Below, in pieces: positions 8,838 through 17,417 of a stretch of 64,000 nt of DNA (positions within the stretch are counted from its first letter, which is position 1; every line of letters begins with the position of its first letter). The notes beneath the pieces were generated by a model. The model was given only the letters and a program-made list of their open reading frames with translations. It had not been told where the DNA came from and made no database searches. The stretch covers positions 1 through 64,000 of the forward strand of contig JAGABT010000005.1 of the NCBI GenBank assembly GCA_017614505.1. Direction: 5' to 3'. The position numbers and the translations under genes were made by a program. Origin of the DNA: Selenomonadaceae bacterium. GTDB lineage: Bacteria; Bacillota; Negativicutes; Selenomonadales; Selenomonadaceae.

Positions 8838-9811
8838 AGCCCCAGCCTCTTGAGCGCCGCGTCCATCGTCTGCATTCCCAGCGCCGCGTTGCTCATAATC
8901 ACCGTCGGAAGTTGCACGTATTTTCCCTGCCGCACAAGCGAGCGCGCCGCCGGATTCGCCACTAAAACTTCCGCCGCGCATTTCCGCCCGCCGCCAACTT
9001 TTACCAGCTGCTGTGAAATTATCGCCGTGAATTCGTCCGCGAACAAATCCCGAATCGCGTCGCGCTGCACCAGCGGGAACATCGTTTCGACGCGCATTGC
9101 CGTTTCCGCCGCAGATTTTGTGTGCAAAGTTGCTAAGACGAGTACGCCCGCCGCTGACGCTTCAAGTGCCGCGTGCATTGTTTCCGCGTCCCGAATTTCG
9201 CCAATCAGCAAAACGTCCGGCATTTCGCGCAGTGCCGTCCGAACCGCGTCCGCGAAGTTCAGGAAATCCTGTCCGAGTTCGCGCTGGCTGACGAAAGATT
9301 TTTCCGCCGCGTACTCAAATTCGATTGGGTCTTCCAGCGTCAGCAGGTGACACGGGCGGACTTTGCACAGCTCGTTGAGGAACGCGGCGATTGTTGTAGA
9401 TTTGCCGGAGCCGGTGCGCCCCGTTACCAGAATCAAGCCCTGCGGCGCCGTCAGAAAATTTCTGAGCGCTTTAGGCGCGCCAATTTCTTCGAGCGACGGG
9501 ATTTTCTCAGCGATTAGCCTTATGGCGACGGCGGGAACTTTGCGCTGGAAATAGACGTTGACGCGGAATCTGCGCGAAAGTTTTTTATCGACGTGCGAGA
9601 AATCCACCGCCAGCTTTGAATTTAATTCGTCAACTAAGCGCGGCGGTACCAGTTCCGCCAGAATTTTTTCCACCTCGGCTGAAGTGAGCGGCTCGCAGAT
9701 TTTTAAGAGTTCGCCACCTGTGCGCAGGAATATCGGCTGCCCAGTTGTCAGGTGAATGTCCGACGCTCCGTGCTGTACCGCCTCCGCCAAAATTTTTTCC
9801 AGATTGAGCAT
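8834..9811 (-). CDS. pilT: Twitching motility / pilus retraction ATPase PilT
   Basis: 325-residue hexameric ATPase. It has N-terminal GASDIHLTTGQPIFLR, Walker A GRTGSGKST, an Asp box (LTLEDPIEFE), Walker B DVLLIGEIRDAETM and a His box (LATLHTKSA). These are PilT/PilU hallmarks, and the PilB zinc-binding Cys motif is absent. The ATG at 9811 is chosen because GGAGG lies just upstream; the longer open frame runs into the repeat element. It is the first gene of the minus-strand run that continues through ftsEX. Confidence 0.92.
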   Translation of the reverse strand: MLNLEKILAEAVQHGASDIHLTTGQPIFLRTGGELLKICEPLTSAEVEKILAELVPPRLVDELNSKLAVDFSHVDKKLSRRFRVNVYFQRKVPAVAIRLIAEKIPSLEEIGAPKALRNFLTAPQGLILVTGRTGSGKSTTIAAFLNELCKVRPCHLLTLEDPIEFEYAAEKSFVSQRELGQDFLNFADAVRTALREMPDVLLIGEIRDAETMHAALEASAAGVLVLATLHTKSAAETAMRVETMFPLVQRDAIRDLFADEFTAIISQQLVKVGGGRKCAAEVLVANPAARSLVRQGKYVQLPTVIMSNAALGMQTMDAALKRLGL

Positions 9812-9828
9812 AAAACCTCCCAAATGGT

Positions 9829-10005
9829 GAAAAGGGGCGCCCCTGCAAATTAGACGATTACTCGAATGAGAAAGAGGCGCCCCATGGACGGGGCGCCGCC
9901 CGTCACCAGTCGCCGGAAGCGACTGTTGCGGGCAAGCTTTCTTGCTAAAGAGCACGCCTTGCTACGCAAGCCGCGCAGGTTACTTTCTTTCACGAAAGAA
10001 AGTAA
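9829..10005 (-). repeat. Three-hairpin dispersed repeat, copy A (with insert)
   Basis: Read on the minus strand (sense), hairpin 3 is at 9980-10005 (12-bp stem TTACTTTCTTTC/GAAAGAAAGTAA), hairpin 2 at 9908-9924 (AGTCGC/GCGACT) and hairpin 1 at 9876-9897 (GGCGCCCC/GGGGCGCC), followed by CTCTTTCTC. About 35 extra bases lie between hairpins 2 and 3 compared with copy D. A further 12-nt palindrome AGGGGCGCCCCT lies at 9833-9844. It sits downstream of tRNA-Gln and upstream of pilT. Confidence 0.85.
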
Positions 10006-10033
10006 CAATAAGAAATAAAGTGACAATCAACAT

Positions 10034-10066
10034 GCAAAAAAAGCCAACAATCTTTCGACTGTCGGC
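10034..10066 (-). terminator. Rho-independent terminator after tRNA-Gln
   Basis: On the minus strand, GCCGACA pairs with TGTTGGC around GTCGAAAGAT and is followed by seven T. It lies about 40 nt after the tRNA. Confidence 0.85.
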
Positions 10067-10103
10067 ATTCTGCAAATCTATATCGGTAAAAGTAATTTCA
10101 AAG

Positions 10104-10179
10104 TGGCAGGGGTAGCTGGACTCGAACCAACGAATGCCAGATTCAGAGTCTGGTGCCTTACCAACTTGGCGATACCCCT
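10104..10179 (-). tRNA. tRNA-Gln (anticodon CTG)
   Basis: 76-nt tRNA with acceptor stem AGGGGTA/TACCCCT, discriminator G and encoded CCA. The anticodon stem CCAGA/TCTGG encloses loop CTCTGAA, giving CTG for CAG codons. The D-arm GCCAAGTTGGTAAGGC and T-arm loop TTCGAGT are canonical. Confidence 0.95.
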
Positions 10180-10196
10180 CTGTTTCAACGCCGGTA

Positions 10197-10225
10197 ATGA
10201 TATCACGCTTGAAAAAATTTGTCAA
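10197..10225 (-). promoter_or_regulatory. Sigma-70-type promoter for tRNA-Gln
   Basis: Minus-strand TTGACA, 17-nt spacer, TATCAT. The -35 box abuts the stop codon of the upstream GGDEF-EAL gene, so the tRNA has its own promoter. Confidence 0.8.
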
Positions 10226-11911
10226 CTACTTTTTGAAACGTTCGAGGAAAACATCTTCAGTTTCTGGGTAGCCGAAGAAAAATCCCTGAATCTGGTCGGC
10301 GCCGCATTCGTCGCGCAGGTACAGGTATTCGCCTTCCTGCTCGATACCCTCGACGCAGACTTCCATTCCAACGGCGTGGCAAAGCATAATCATATGCTTA
10401 ATCAGCTTGCGGTCGTATTCGCTTTTAAGAATATTTTCGACAAACATTCGGTCAATCTTGATAAGGTCGCAGTTGAAATTTTTCAGGAAGCCAATCGTGG
10501 AATAGCCGGTGCCGAAATCGTCCATGGCAATTTTAATTCCGAGGTCGTGGAACTCGCCGAACTGCTTGTTGACAAAATCCCAGTCATAAATCTGGTGACT
10601 TTCAGTAAGCTCAAAAGTCAGCGTCGTCGGGTCGATAGCGTGACGCCGCACGCAGTCTTCAACGAACGGATAAAACATTCGCTCTTCCAGCTGGTAAAGC
10701 GAAATGTTTACGCTCATCTGGAAATTCGGCATGAACTCCTGGAATTTTTTCGCCGTGATAACCGCGTTCTCAATAATCCAGTGTCCGACGGGAATAATCA
10801 TTCGGGATTTTTCAAGCATCGGGATAAACTGCATTGGCGCAACGATACTGCCGTCCTGGTCGTACCAGCGGAGGAGTGCCTCAGCGCCAACCAGCCTGCC
10901 GTCTTTGGCGTCAACCTGCGGCTGATAGCACAGGAAAAAATCTTCGCAGCCGCGCGCAATGGAATTTTGCATGAGATTCTGCATTCCAATATCGTAGCGC
11001 CAGCGGTCGTATTCTTCCTTCTCGAAGAAGCAAATCTGGTCGCGCCCACGCTTGCGCGCAAGTTCCAGCGCAACTTCGGAGTAGCGCGCCAAAGTAATAA
11101 CGTCCTTCGCGTCGTCAGGGTAGAAAGTCGCTCCGGCGGAGGCGGTACAATAAATCGTATCGTCGACGTTGCGAATTTCGCGCATACAAAGCTGGACGCT
11201 GGAAAAAATAATTTCAACTTCCTCCGGCATGGCGTAGGGCATGAACATTCCGAACATGTAGCCATCGAGTTTGTAAAGTTTAATATCCGGCGGCAGGACG
11301 TTGGTGATATTCTGCGCGATTTGGCGCAGCGCCGTATCACCGAAGCGGTGACCGTAAGTTTCAGTGATGACGTGGAAATTATCAAGCCCAATCACAACAA
11401 CGGCGCCATGAGCTCTGGGGTCGGACTCCAGTTCCTGCTGCAGCGCGGCGTAGAAAACATTGCGCTTCAAAAGACCCGTGATATTGTCCGCCTTAACGGG
11501 AATATCCATTCTGGCGATAACGCCCGACAAAAATTCCGGCCGCTCAAATTCGCCCATTCCAATCGCCATGCTCATGCGTACCCAGCCGTGTTCGCCGTCC
11601 TTACTCAGCAGCCGAAATTCGCAGTCGACAGTTTCCTCCGCATTCGCCGAGCGAATTGCATTCAGCGCGTCTTCAAAAATTTCGCGGTCTTCGTAGTGTA
11701 TGAACGGCTCAACCAGATTGTCGAAATCGTCAACCACGTTCGAGGAAAAATTGAAATCCCTGATGAAATTGTCTGAAAGCAAAGCCATTTCGGTTTCCAA
11801 ATCTATAACAAAAAGATATTCTTCCGCCGAACTTTGCAACGCGTTGAAGTACGTCGTGATTCTGTTAAGTGGAGAGTTTTCTCCGATATACGGAGTCGCT
11901 TTTGTATCCAT
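10226..11911 (-). CDS. PAS-GGDEF-EAL protein, probable c-di-GMP phosphodiesterase
   Basis: 561 residues. There is a PAS-like domain (about 25-135), a GGDEF domain (about 140-300) and an EAL domain (about 310-560). The GGDEF signature is replaced by LDGYMF near 215-220, so cyclase activity is unlikely. The EAL signature is intact (GAEALLRW near 342), as are a downstream metal-site motif MDDFGTGYS and KIDRMFV. The expected activity is cleavage of c-di-GMP, perhaps with GTP sensing by the degenerate GGDEF. There is no signal peptide or TM, so it is cytoplasmic. The start MDTKATPYIG is chosen for its AAGGAAG ribosome site. The promoter of tRNA-Gln begins at its stop codon. Confidence 0.9.
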   Translation of the reverse strand: MDTKATPYIGENSPLNRITTYFNALQSSAEEYLFVIDLETEMALLSDNFIRDFNFSSNVVDDFDNLVEPFIHYEDREIFEDALNAIRSANAEETVDCEFRLLSKDGEHGWVRMSMAIGMGEFERPEFLSGVIARMDIPVKADNITGLLKRNVFYAALQQELESDPRAHGAVVVIGLDNFHVITETYGHRFGDTALRQIAQNITNVLPPDIKLYKLDGYMFGMFMPYAMPEEVEIIFSSVQLCMREIRNVDDTIYCTASAGATFYPDDAKDVITLARYSEVALELARKRGRDQICFFEKEEYDRWRYDIGMQNLMQNSIARGCEDFFLCYQPQVDAKDGRLVGAEALLRWYDQDGSIVAPMQFIPMLEKSRMIIPVGHWIIENAVITAKKFQEFMPNFQMSVNISLYQLEERMFYPFVEDCVRRHAIDPTTLTFELTESHQIYDWDFVNKQFGEFHDLGIKIAMDDFGTGYSTIGFLKNFNCDLIKIDRMFVENILKSEYDRKLIKHMIMLCHAVGMEVCVEGIEQEGEYLYLRDECGADQIQGFFFGYPETEDVFLERFKK

Positions 11912-11989
11912 GTATATCTTCCTTTTCAAAATTTCCCGCATTCACTCTATTTGCAATTCGACGCCGCCGCTAAAGTTCCTGCAAAAAAT

Positions 11990-14050
11990 TTAAACGACGA
12001 GTTTGCTGAAATCCGCAATTTTCGCCAGCAGATTGTCAATCGATTTAAGCAGCGCGAGACGGTTCCGGCGAATATTCAAATCTTCGTCCATGACCATGAC
12101 CGAATCGAAGTACGAATCGACCGGCGCGGAAAGTTTCCTGAGTGCGTCAAGCACGCCGTTGAAATCCTTCTTGTCAACGAGCTCACCGGCAACAACGTTC
12201 ACCGCCTCGAACGCGCGGTACAGTTTCTGCTCGGCGTCAAGCTTAATCAGACTCTCGTCAATATCGGTGCTGTCAGCTTTTTTAGCGAGGTTGGAAACGC
12301 GCACGAAGGACTGAATATTTTTAACGGCATCGGGCGTGCCGAGGAACTGTTCAAGCGCCGCCGCCTTCAGCGTAACTGTGTAAACGTCGTCGACGTTGCC
12401 AATAACGGCGTCAATCACGTCGTAGCGCGCGGAATTTGTCAGCACATTTTTCACGCGCAGCCGCATAAATTCAGCAACTTCCGCCTGCATTTTTTCGCGC
12501 CCGACGGGGTCAGTGACTTTCAGCAAATTCATCGCCAGTTCAACAATTTCGGAAATTTTAACTGACCATTTCGCCTCGATAAGCATGTTGACGATACCCA
12601 GCGCCTGCCTGCGAAGTGCGAACGGATCCTGCGAGCCGGTAGGAATTAAGCCGCGGCTGAACGTCGCAACAAGGTTATCAATTTTGTCAGCGAGGCTCAA
12701 AATTCTTCCAGCGGCAGTTTGAGGCTGAGCGTCGCCCGCAAAGCGCGGCATATACTGTTCGTCAATCGCCGTGGCAACTTCGGCAGTTTCGCCGTCAAGC
12801 TTGGCGTATTCGCGCCCCATAACGCCCTGCAGCTCGGTGAACTCGGTAACCATTCCGGTGACCAAATCCGCCTTGGAAATTTCAGCCGCGCGAATCGCAT
12901 TTTTCCTGTCGGCGTCGGTAACCTTGGCGCCCAGCGCGTCGCAGATTTTTTCAGCCAGCTTAGTAAGGCGTTCCGTTTTTTCGTAGACGGAGCCGAGCCC
13001 TTCCTGAAACACGACGGTCTTGAGTTTCTCACGGTGCGCGTCAAGATTTTTCCGGCGGTCTTCGTTGAAGAAAAATTGAGCGTCCTCAAGCCGCGCCTTC
13101 AAAACGCGCTCGTTGCCGTGCTGAACAATGTCCAGATAATCCCGACCGCCATTGCGTACCGTGATGAAAATCGGCAGGAGTTTCCCGTCCGAAGTTTTCA
13201 CTGGGAAATAGCGCTGGTGGTCGCGCATTGGCGTGATAACGGCTTCCGGCGGCAGTTTCAGATACTTCGTCTCAAAATCGCCGCTGAGCGCCGTCGGATA
13301 TTCTACAAGGTACAAAACTTCTTCAAGCAGTTCCTCGGAAATTTCAGCCACGCCGCCGCGTTCCTTAGCCACAGCCTCAATCTGCGCGACAATTTCCGCC
13401 CGCCGCTCGTTCTGGTCGACGATAACAAAATTTTTCCGGCAGGCGTCAGCGTAATTATCCGCCGCGTCAATTTCAAAATCGCCGCCGCTCAAAACTCTAT
13501 GCCCGCGCGAAATTTTCCCAGACTGAACGTTGGCAACCTCGAACGGAATGACTTCGCCGCCGTACAGCGCGACAATCCAGCGAATCGGGCGAATGAATTT
13601 GAAGTCCAGACTGCCCCAGTGCATATTGTTCGGGAAGTTCAGCGCGCAGATAATTTTCGGCAGAATGTCTTTCAGCAGTTCAGCCGTCGCCTTGCCCTTT
13701 TCGTGAATCACCGCGTAAACGTAGCCGTCGCGCTGGATTAAATCTTCCGGCGCAACTTTCTGCCCGCGCGCAAATCCAACTGCCGCCTTTGAAGGTTTCC
13801 CCGCCGCGTCGAACGCAATTTTAATCGAGGGTCCGCGCCGCTCTTCCTCAACGTCAGCCTGATTTTCCGCCACGTCTTTTACGAGTACCGCCAGCCTGCG
13901 CGGCGTTCCCAGCGCTGAAACTTCGCCCGCTGAAATGCGCGATTCTGCTAAAAATTTTCCCGCCAGTTCCTTCAGCTGCGCCAAAATCGACGGCATCGCG
14001 TGCGCCGGTATTTCCTCCGTGCCGATTTCCAAAAGTAACGTCCGTGCCAT
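11990..14050 (-). CDS. glyS: Glycyl-tRNA synthetase beta subunit
   Basis: About 686 residues of the bacterial alpha2beta2-type GlyRS beta chain. The N-terminus LLLEIGTEEIPA, the central PTALSGDFETKYLKLP and PMRDHQRYFPV, and the C-terminal DALRKLSAPVDSYFDSVMVM are family hallmarks. The subunit binds tRNA-Gly and contributes to aminoacylation. Its ATG overlaps the glyQ stop (TGATG), so the two are coupled. A GTG three bases upstream, better spaced from GGAGG, is an alternative start. Confidence 0.96.
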   Translation of the reverse strand: MARTLLLEIGTEEIPAHAMPSILAQLKELAGKFLAESRISAGEVSALGTPRRLAVLVKDVAENQADVEEERRGPSIKIAFDAAGKPSKAAVGFARGQKVAPEDLIQRDGYVYAVIHEKGKATAELLKDILPKIICALNFPNNMHWGSLDFKFIRPIRWIVALYGGEVIPFEVANVQSGKISRGHRVLSGGDFEIDAADNYADACRKNFVIVDQNERRAEIVAQIEAVAKERGGVAEISEELLEEVLYLVEYPTALSGDFETKYLKLPPEAVITPMRDHQRYFPVKTSDGKLLPIFITVRNGGRDYLDIVQHGNERVLKARLEDAQFFFNEDRRKNLDAHREKLKTVVFQEGLGSVYEKTERLTKLAEKICDALGAKVTDADRKNAIRAAEISKADLVTGMVTEFTELQGVMGREYAKLDGETAEVATAIDEQYMPRFAGDAQPQTAAGRILSLADKIDNLVATFSRGLIPTGSQDPFALRRQALGIVNMLIEAKWSVKISEIVELAMNLLKVTDPVGREKMQAEVAEFMRLRVKNVLTNSARYDVIDAVIGNVDDVYTVTLKAAALEQFLGTPDAVKNIQSFVRVSNLAKKADSTDIDESLIKLDAEQKLYRAFEAVNVVAGELVDKKDFNGVLDALRKLSAPVDSYFDSVMVMDEDLNIRRNRLALLKSIDNLLAKIADFSKLVV

Positions 14051-14946
14051 CACGCGTTCACCTCCGCGAATTTTTTAAGCAGCGGGTAACCGAGTTTCTC
14101 GCGCTGCTTGAGATATTCCTCAGCGCAAAGCCGCGCCAGTTTCCGCACGCGACCAATGAACGCCGTCCGCTCACTGACGCTGATAGCCCCCCGCGCGTCC
14201 AGCAGGTTGAACGTGTGCGAGCATTTCAAAACGTAGTCATAGGCAGGGTGAACAAATCCCAGCTTGATGACGCGCACCGCCTCCGCCTCGAATTTTTCAA
14301 ACAAATCGAACAGCAGATTTTCGTCCGAAACGTCGAACGCGTAGCTCGACTGCTCGAACTCGTTCTGGTGGAAAACATCGCCGTAGGTGACGCCCGCGCC
14401 CCATTCCACGTCGTAAACGTTTTCGACGCCCTGAATGTACATCGCCAGCCGCTCTAAGCCGTAGGTTATCTCAACCGCCGTCGGCTTAATATCCTGGCTG
14501 CCAACCTGCTGAAAGTACGTGAACTGCGTGATTTCCATTCCGTCCAGCCAGACTTCCCAGCCTAAGCCCCACGCGCCCAGCGTCGGCGACTCCCAGTTAT
14601 CTTCGACAAATCGAATATCGTGCTTTTTCGCCTCAAGCCCAATCGCCGCCAGACTTTCCAGATAAAGCTCCTGAATGTTATCCGGCGACGGCTTCATAAT
14701 CAGCTGGAGCTGGTGGTGCTGGTAAAGCCGGTTCGGATTGTCGCCGTAACGTCCGTCCGCCGGTCTGCGCGAAGGCTCAATGTACGCCACGTTCCACGGC
14801 TCTGGTCCCAGTACGCGCAAAAATGTGAACGGATTCATCGTGCCGGCGCCTTTTTCCACGTCATACGGCTCCGCTATGATACAGCCCTTGTCTGCCCAAA
14901 ATTTCTGCAACGCCAAAACTAACTCCTGATATTGCATTTCAGTCAA
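14050..14946 (-). CDS. glyQ: Glycyl-tRNA synthetase alpha subunit
   Basis: 298-residue catalytic subunit of tetrameric GlyRS, with the typical [40 protein letters not shown] and [14 protein letters not shown]. The start is a TTG (MTEMQYQEL) just after AAAGGAGGT; the internal ATG is too far from that site. It is transcribed with glyS from a consensus promoter at 14983-15011. Confidence 0.97.
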   Translation of the reverse strand: MTEMQYQELVLALQKFWADKGCIIAEPYDVEKGAGTMNPFTFLRVLGPEPWNVAYIEPSRRPADGRYGDNPNRLYQHHQLQLIMKPSPDNIQELYLESLAAIGLEAKKHDIRFVEDNWESPTLGAWGLGWEVWLDGMEITQFTYFQQVGSQDIKPTAVEITYGLERLAMYIQGVENVYDVEWGAGVTYGDVFHQNEFEQSSYAFDVSDENLLFDLFEKFEAEAVRVIKLGFVHPAYDYVLKCSHTFNLLDARGAISVSERTAFIGRVRKLARLCAEEYLKQREKLGYPLLKKFAEVNA

Positions 14947-14982
14947 TCGACCTCCTTTGCGCTATGAAAAAAATACCCGTCA

Positions 14983-15011
14983 ATTATAAAAAATCGCCGC
15001 TGTAATGTCAA
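14983..15011 (-). promoter_or_regulatory. Consensus promoter of glyQS
   Basis: Minus-strand TTGACA, 17-nt spacer, TATAAT: both boxes match consensus exactly. The -35 lies in the loop, and the spacer covers one arm and the U-tract, of the glutamine synthetase terminator. Confidence 0.9.
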
Positions 15012-15028
15012 ACTTGCTAACAGCGGCG
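14988..15028 (-). terminator. Rho-independent terminator of the glutamine synthetase gene
   Basis: Nine-base-pair stem CGCCGCTGT/ACAGCGGCG with a 16-nt loop. On the minus strand it is followed by A and six T. It overlaps the glyQS promoter. Confidence 0.85.
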
Positions 15029-15041
15029 CGGAATTTTCAAC

Positions 15042-16925
15042 TCAGATAATATTTTTCTCGTAGGCGTCGTACAGCGCCTTGAGCTCTTCAATCTTGTGGT
15101 AAATTTCAACCTGCAGTTTCGACGCGGTATCAAATTCGCCAGCGTTGAGCGCGTTAATCAGCCGCGTGAACAGGCACTTTGCGTCGATAGAATCTTTCGC
15201 CAGCTCCACGCGAATCGTCGAAATTTTATTCCAGTTGTAGGCGTCCTGGTCGGTAACGAACTCAGTTTTAATCTGCTTCGCGCGGCGGACAATTTCGCGC
15301 TGTTCAGGAATAATCCGCGAGATAAGCTCAATCTTCCAGCGCAGGAGCGCACCTTCGCGGAAGGATTTAATCAGCCGGTCGTTCAAGGCGCCGCCACTCG
15401 TGATAATCTTCGTCTTGTCAGGGTACTTCGTGAACGCCTCCATATTTTCCCAGACGGTGGCGGGCGGCGTACCGAAAAGCCGGTTCCTTTCAGCGTCGTC
15501 GAACGCCTCGTAAACATCTTCCTCGCTGCGGTAGGCGCGGTCTTTCTCAAGGTAAAAACCGTCGGCACCGGCGTCCTTGCTTATTTCCGCCAGCAGTTCA
15601 GCCGTCGTGCGAGTCGCCGCCATTTTAATTCCGTCAAGCACCGCCGAATAAGCCGCCGCCAGTACCAGATAAATGTTCGAGTAGGGATTACAGGCGCGGA
15701 GTTCAAAGCGCGTCGCCATAGGATTTTCAAGGTCGCGAATCAGGCTGACGAGAATCGTGCGGTTGCGGCTGGGAATTTCCGGCGTATGACCGAGCGAAGT
15801 TACAATGCAAACCGGCGCCTCGAAACCAGGCTTAAGGCGATTCAGTGAATCGTTCGTGGAGCTGACAAAGGGGTTAATGACTTCGTAGTTTTTGAGCAAG
15901 CCCATCAGCGCGCCGTAGCCAATCGCGCTCATATAATCCTGCGCAGGATTTTGCGCGGCGAAAAGATTGTACGCCTTGCCCTCGGCAGTTACCGCCGCAA
16001 TGCCAATGTGCGTATGCTCGCCGTTGCCAGCCAGCCCGATCATCGGCTTGGCTTTGAAGTTGACTTCTAGCCCGTTCGCGCGGAAAATTTCCTTGACGAC
16101 AGTGCGAACAATAATCTCGTTGTCCGCCGCCTGTACCGCCTCATCAAACTGCCAGTCAATTTCCAGCTGCTCGCAGACGTGCGTTAAGTGTCCCGACTCG
16201 TCAATCTGCGCCTTCAAGCCGCCAACTTCCTTGTGACCCATCTCAACTTTCAAGCCGTACTTGTCCAGCTCAATCAGACTTTGCTCCAGCGCGCACCTTA
16301 CCGCGCCATGCGTCCTCTGCCAGTACTGTTCCTGCATGACCTGCGACGCGCTCATTTCCTCGACGATTGCTTCTTCCAGCGGCGTCTTGACCCAAAATTC
16401 CAGCTCCGTCGCCGACGTGAACGATATGTCGATAACGTCCCTGCCATTGACTTCCAGCCCGTCAATTTCATGGTGCAGGTGCAAAAGGTCTACGAGTTCT
16501 TTCTTGACGTTAATCAGCGTGTCCGTGAGAATCGCGCGGGAGTCGACGCGCTTGCCTTCGTGAATCAGAAAGCTCGGAATGCGCAGTGTTCCAACGGGGC
16601 GGTTAGTCGAAGGGTCGTAGTTCTCGAAGTTGTAGTCTACGAACCAGTTTACCGACGGGTCGACGGGCATATCAACTTTGGCATTGTTGAGCGTAGCGAT
16701 ACCAGGCAGCACGACGCTTGAGCCGTCCGTCTGCACCGCGCGACCAGCGTAAAATTCGTCGATGTCCTTGAGAAAAATCCGCACAGGAATTTTCTCGTCG
16801 GTATCGTTGCCAGCCAAATCGATACCAATCAGCGACACGAATTTAATTTCGGGGTGCTCGCGCAGTTGCCGGATAATTTCTTCTTTCGGAGTATTCGCCT
16901 TGATTGTGTACAGCAGTTCCGCCAT
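15042..16925 (-). CDS. glnA: Glutamine synthetase, large (about 630-residue) form
   Basis: 627 residues of the glutamine synthetase fold (ATP-dependent glutamate + ammonia to glutamine). Motifs include SATELEFW (metal-site Glu), a NGEHTHIG ammonia/ATP loop in place of the usual NGSGMH, and FELRACNPYSNIYLVLAAAYSAVLDGI near the C-terminal catalytic edge. It is longer than the usual 440-470-residue GSI and ends in a helical extension (about 530-627). That extended type is seen in anaerobic Firmicutes. RBS AAGGAG precedes the ATG. Upstream is an orphan cobalamin riboswitch separated by terminators. Confidence 0.85.
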   Translation of the reverse strand: MAELLYTIKANTPKEEIIRQLREHPEIKFVSLIGIDLAGNDTDEKIPVRIFLKDIDEFYAGRAVQTDGSSVVLPGIATLNNAKVDMPVDPSVNWFVDYNFENYDPSTNRPVGTLRIPSFLIHEGKRVDSRAILTDTLINVKKELVDLLHLHHEIDGLEVNGRDVIDISFTSATELEFWVKTPLEEAIVEEMSASQVMQEQYWQRTHGAVRCALEQSLIELDKYGLKVEMGHKEVGGLKAQIDESGHLTHVCEQLEIDWQFDEAVQAADNEIIVRTVVKEIFRANGLEVNFKAKPMIGLAGNGEHTHIGIAAVTAEGKAYNLFAAQNPAQDYMSAIGYGALMGLLKNYEVINPFVSSTNDSLNRLKPGFEAPVCIVTSLGHTPEIPSRNRTILVSLIRDLENPMATRFELRACNPYSNIYLVLAAAYSAVLDGIKMAATRTTAELLAEISKDAGADGFYLEKDRAYRSEEDVYEAFDDAERNRLFGTPPATVWENMEAFTKYPDKTKIITSGGALNDRLIKSFREGALLRWKIELISRIIPEQREIVRRAKQIKTEFVTDQDAYNWNKISTIRVELAKDSIDAKCLFTRLINALNAGEFDTASKLQVEIYHKIEELKALYDAYEKNII

Positions 16926-17006
16926 AAAATCAGCTCCTTCAAAAATTTCAGCGCTAATTTACCAAAGTTTCGCCGATTTGTCGATATTTTCAGCAGGTAT
17001 ACAGAA

Positions 17007-17035
17007 TAAAAAAACGACGCCAAAAAGCGGCGCCG
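17007..17035 (-). terminator. Third terminator downstream of the cobalamin riboswitch
   Basis: Stem CGACGCC/GGCGCCG with one mismatch and loop AAAAAGC, followed on the minus strand by seven T. It lies about 80 nt before the glutamine synthetase ATG. Confidence 0.7.
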
Positions 17036-17072
17036 CCCTTAACTTTTTATGTATGAGCAATGTATCGCAATT

Positions 17073-17103
17073 AAAAAATCCCGAAGCGCGCGGCAATTCG
17101 GGA
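17073..17103 (-). terminator. Second terminator downstream of the cobalamin riboswitch
   Basis: On the minus strand TCCCGAA pairs with TTCGGGA (7 bp, loop of GC-rich bases) and is followed by six T. Confidence 0.8.
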
Positions 17104-17112
17104 GGCACAACT

Positions 17113-17134
17113 AAAAAATCCGGTCAAAGCCGGA
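17113..17134 (-). terminator. First terminator, probable expression platform of the riboswitch
   Basis: On the minus strand TCCGG/CCGGA with loop CTTTGA is followed by six T, about 20 nt after the aptamer. A weaker hairpin CGAGC/GCTCG (17138-17155) lies between and could compete as an antiterminator. Termination as the off state is inferred. Confidence 0.75.
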
Positions 17135-17154
17135 CTCCGAGCATAGTTAAGCTC

Positions 17155-17346
17155 GTGAATCCCCTCCCTGTCGCTCGCAGGTCTAACGGTGACTGTCAAC
17201 TGGGCAATTCTCCTGGCTCCAGGTCTTCGCTCCTCTGCGCCTTCTCAGGCTTGCGCCCAATGACATCTTGCAGATTCGCTCGCTGTAACAGTGGCGGGAC
17301 CGCTCCGGCTTGCACCGGATTCCTTATTAAGTCTTTCGACACCCAG
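17155..17346 (-). ncRNA. Cobalamin riboswitch (orphan)
   Basis: The minus strand carries the conserved core GGAATCCGGTGCAA, GGAGCGGTCCCGCCACTGT and, further on, AGCCAGGAGAATTGCCC (B12-box-like). Order and spacing fit the adenosylcobalamin riboswitch family. It has its own promoter upstream. Three terminator-like hairpins, and no cobalamin transport or synthesis gene, lie between it and the next gene (glutamine synthetase). No ORF with a ribosome site is seen in the interval. Borders are approximate. Either it controls the distant glutamine synthetase, or it makes a short regulatory RNA, or its target gene was lost. Confidence 0.9.
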
Positions 17347-17374
17347 TCCAATCAATATTCAGTTTTCCACGCGC

Positions 17375-17403
17375 ATATTACAACCGCTGCGCCACTTTGT
17401 CAA
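17375..17403 (-). promoter_or_regulatory. Promoter of the cobalamin riboswitch RNA
   Basis: Minus-strand TTGACA, 17-nt spacer, TAATAT. It would start transcription about 20 nt before the aptamer. Confidence 0.82.
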
Positions 17404-17417
17404 GGAACTGGATATTA

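Noticed and set aside
9812..9955. N-terminal extension of PilT (and of LysS at 42835-42942) containing RRPVHGA-like peptides
   Set aside because: These residues are translations of the repeat hairpins. Good ribosome sites precede the shorter starts.
10103..11776. A 557-codon open frame on the plus strand
   Set aside because: It lies antisense to the GGDEF-EAL gene and its translation has no recognisable domain. Such long shadow frames occur opposite nearly every real gene here because of the codon bias.
12719..13741. A 340-codon plus-strand frame
   Set aside because: It is fully antisense to glyS, whose family motifs are complete, and has no ribosome site of note.
16926..17378. A hidden protein gene between the riboswitch and glutamine synthetase
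   Set aside because: All minus-strand frames there are short and lack a spaced ribosome site. A GGAGGGG after the aptamer has no suitably placed start, and the nearest ATG gives only six codons.
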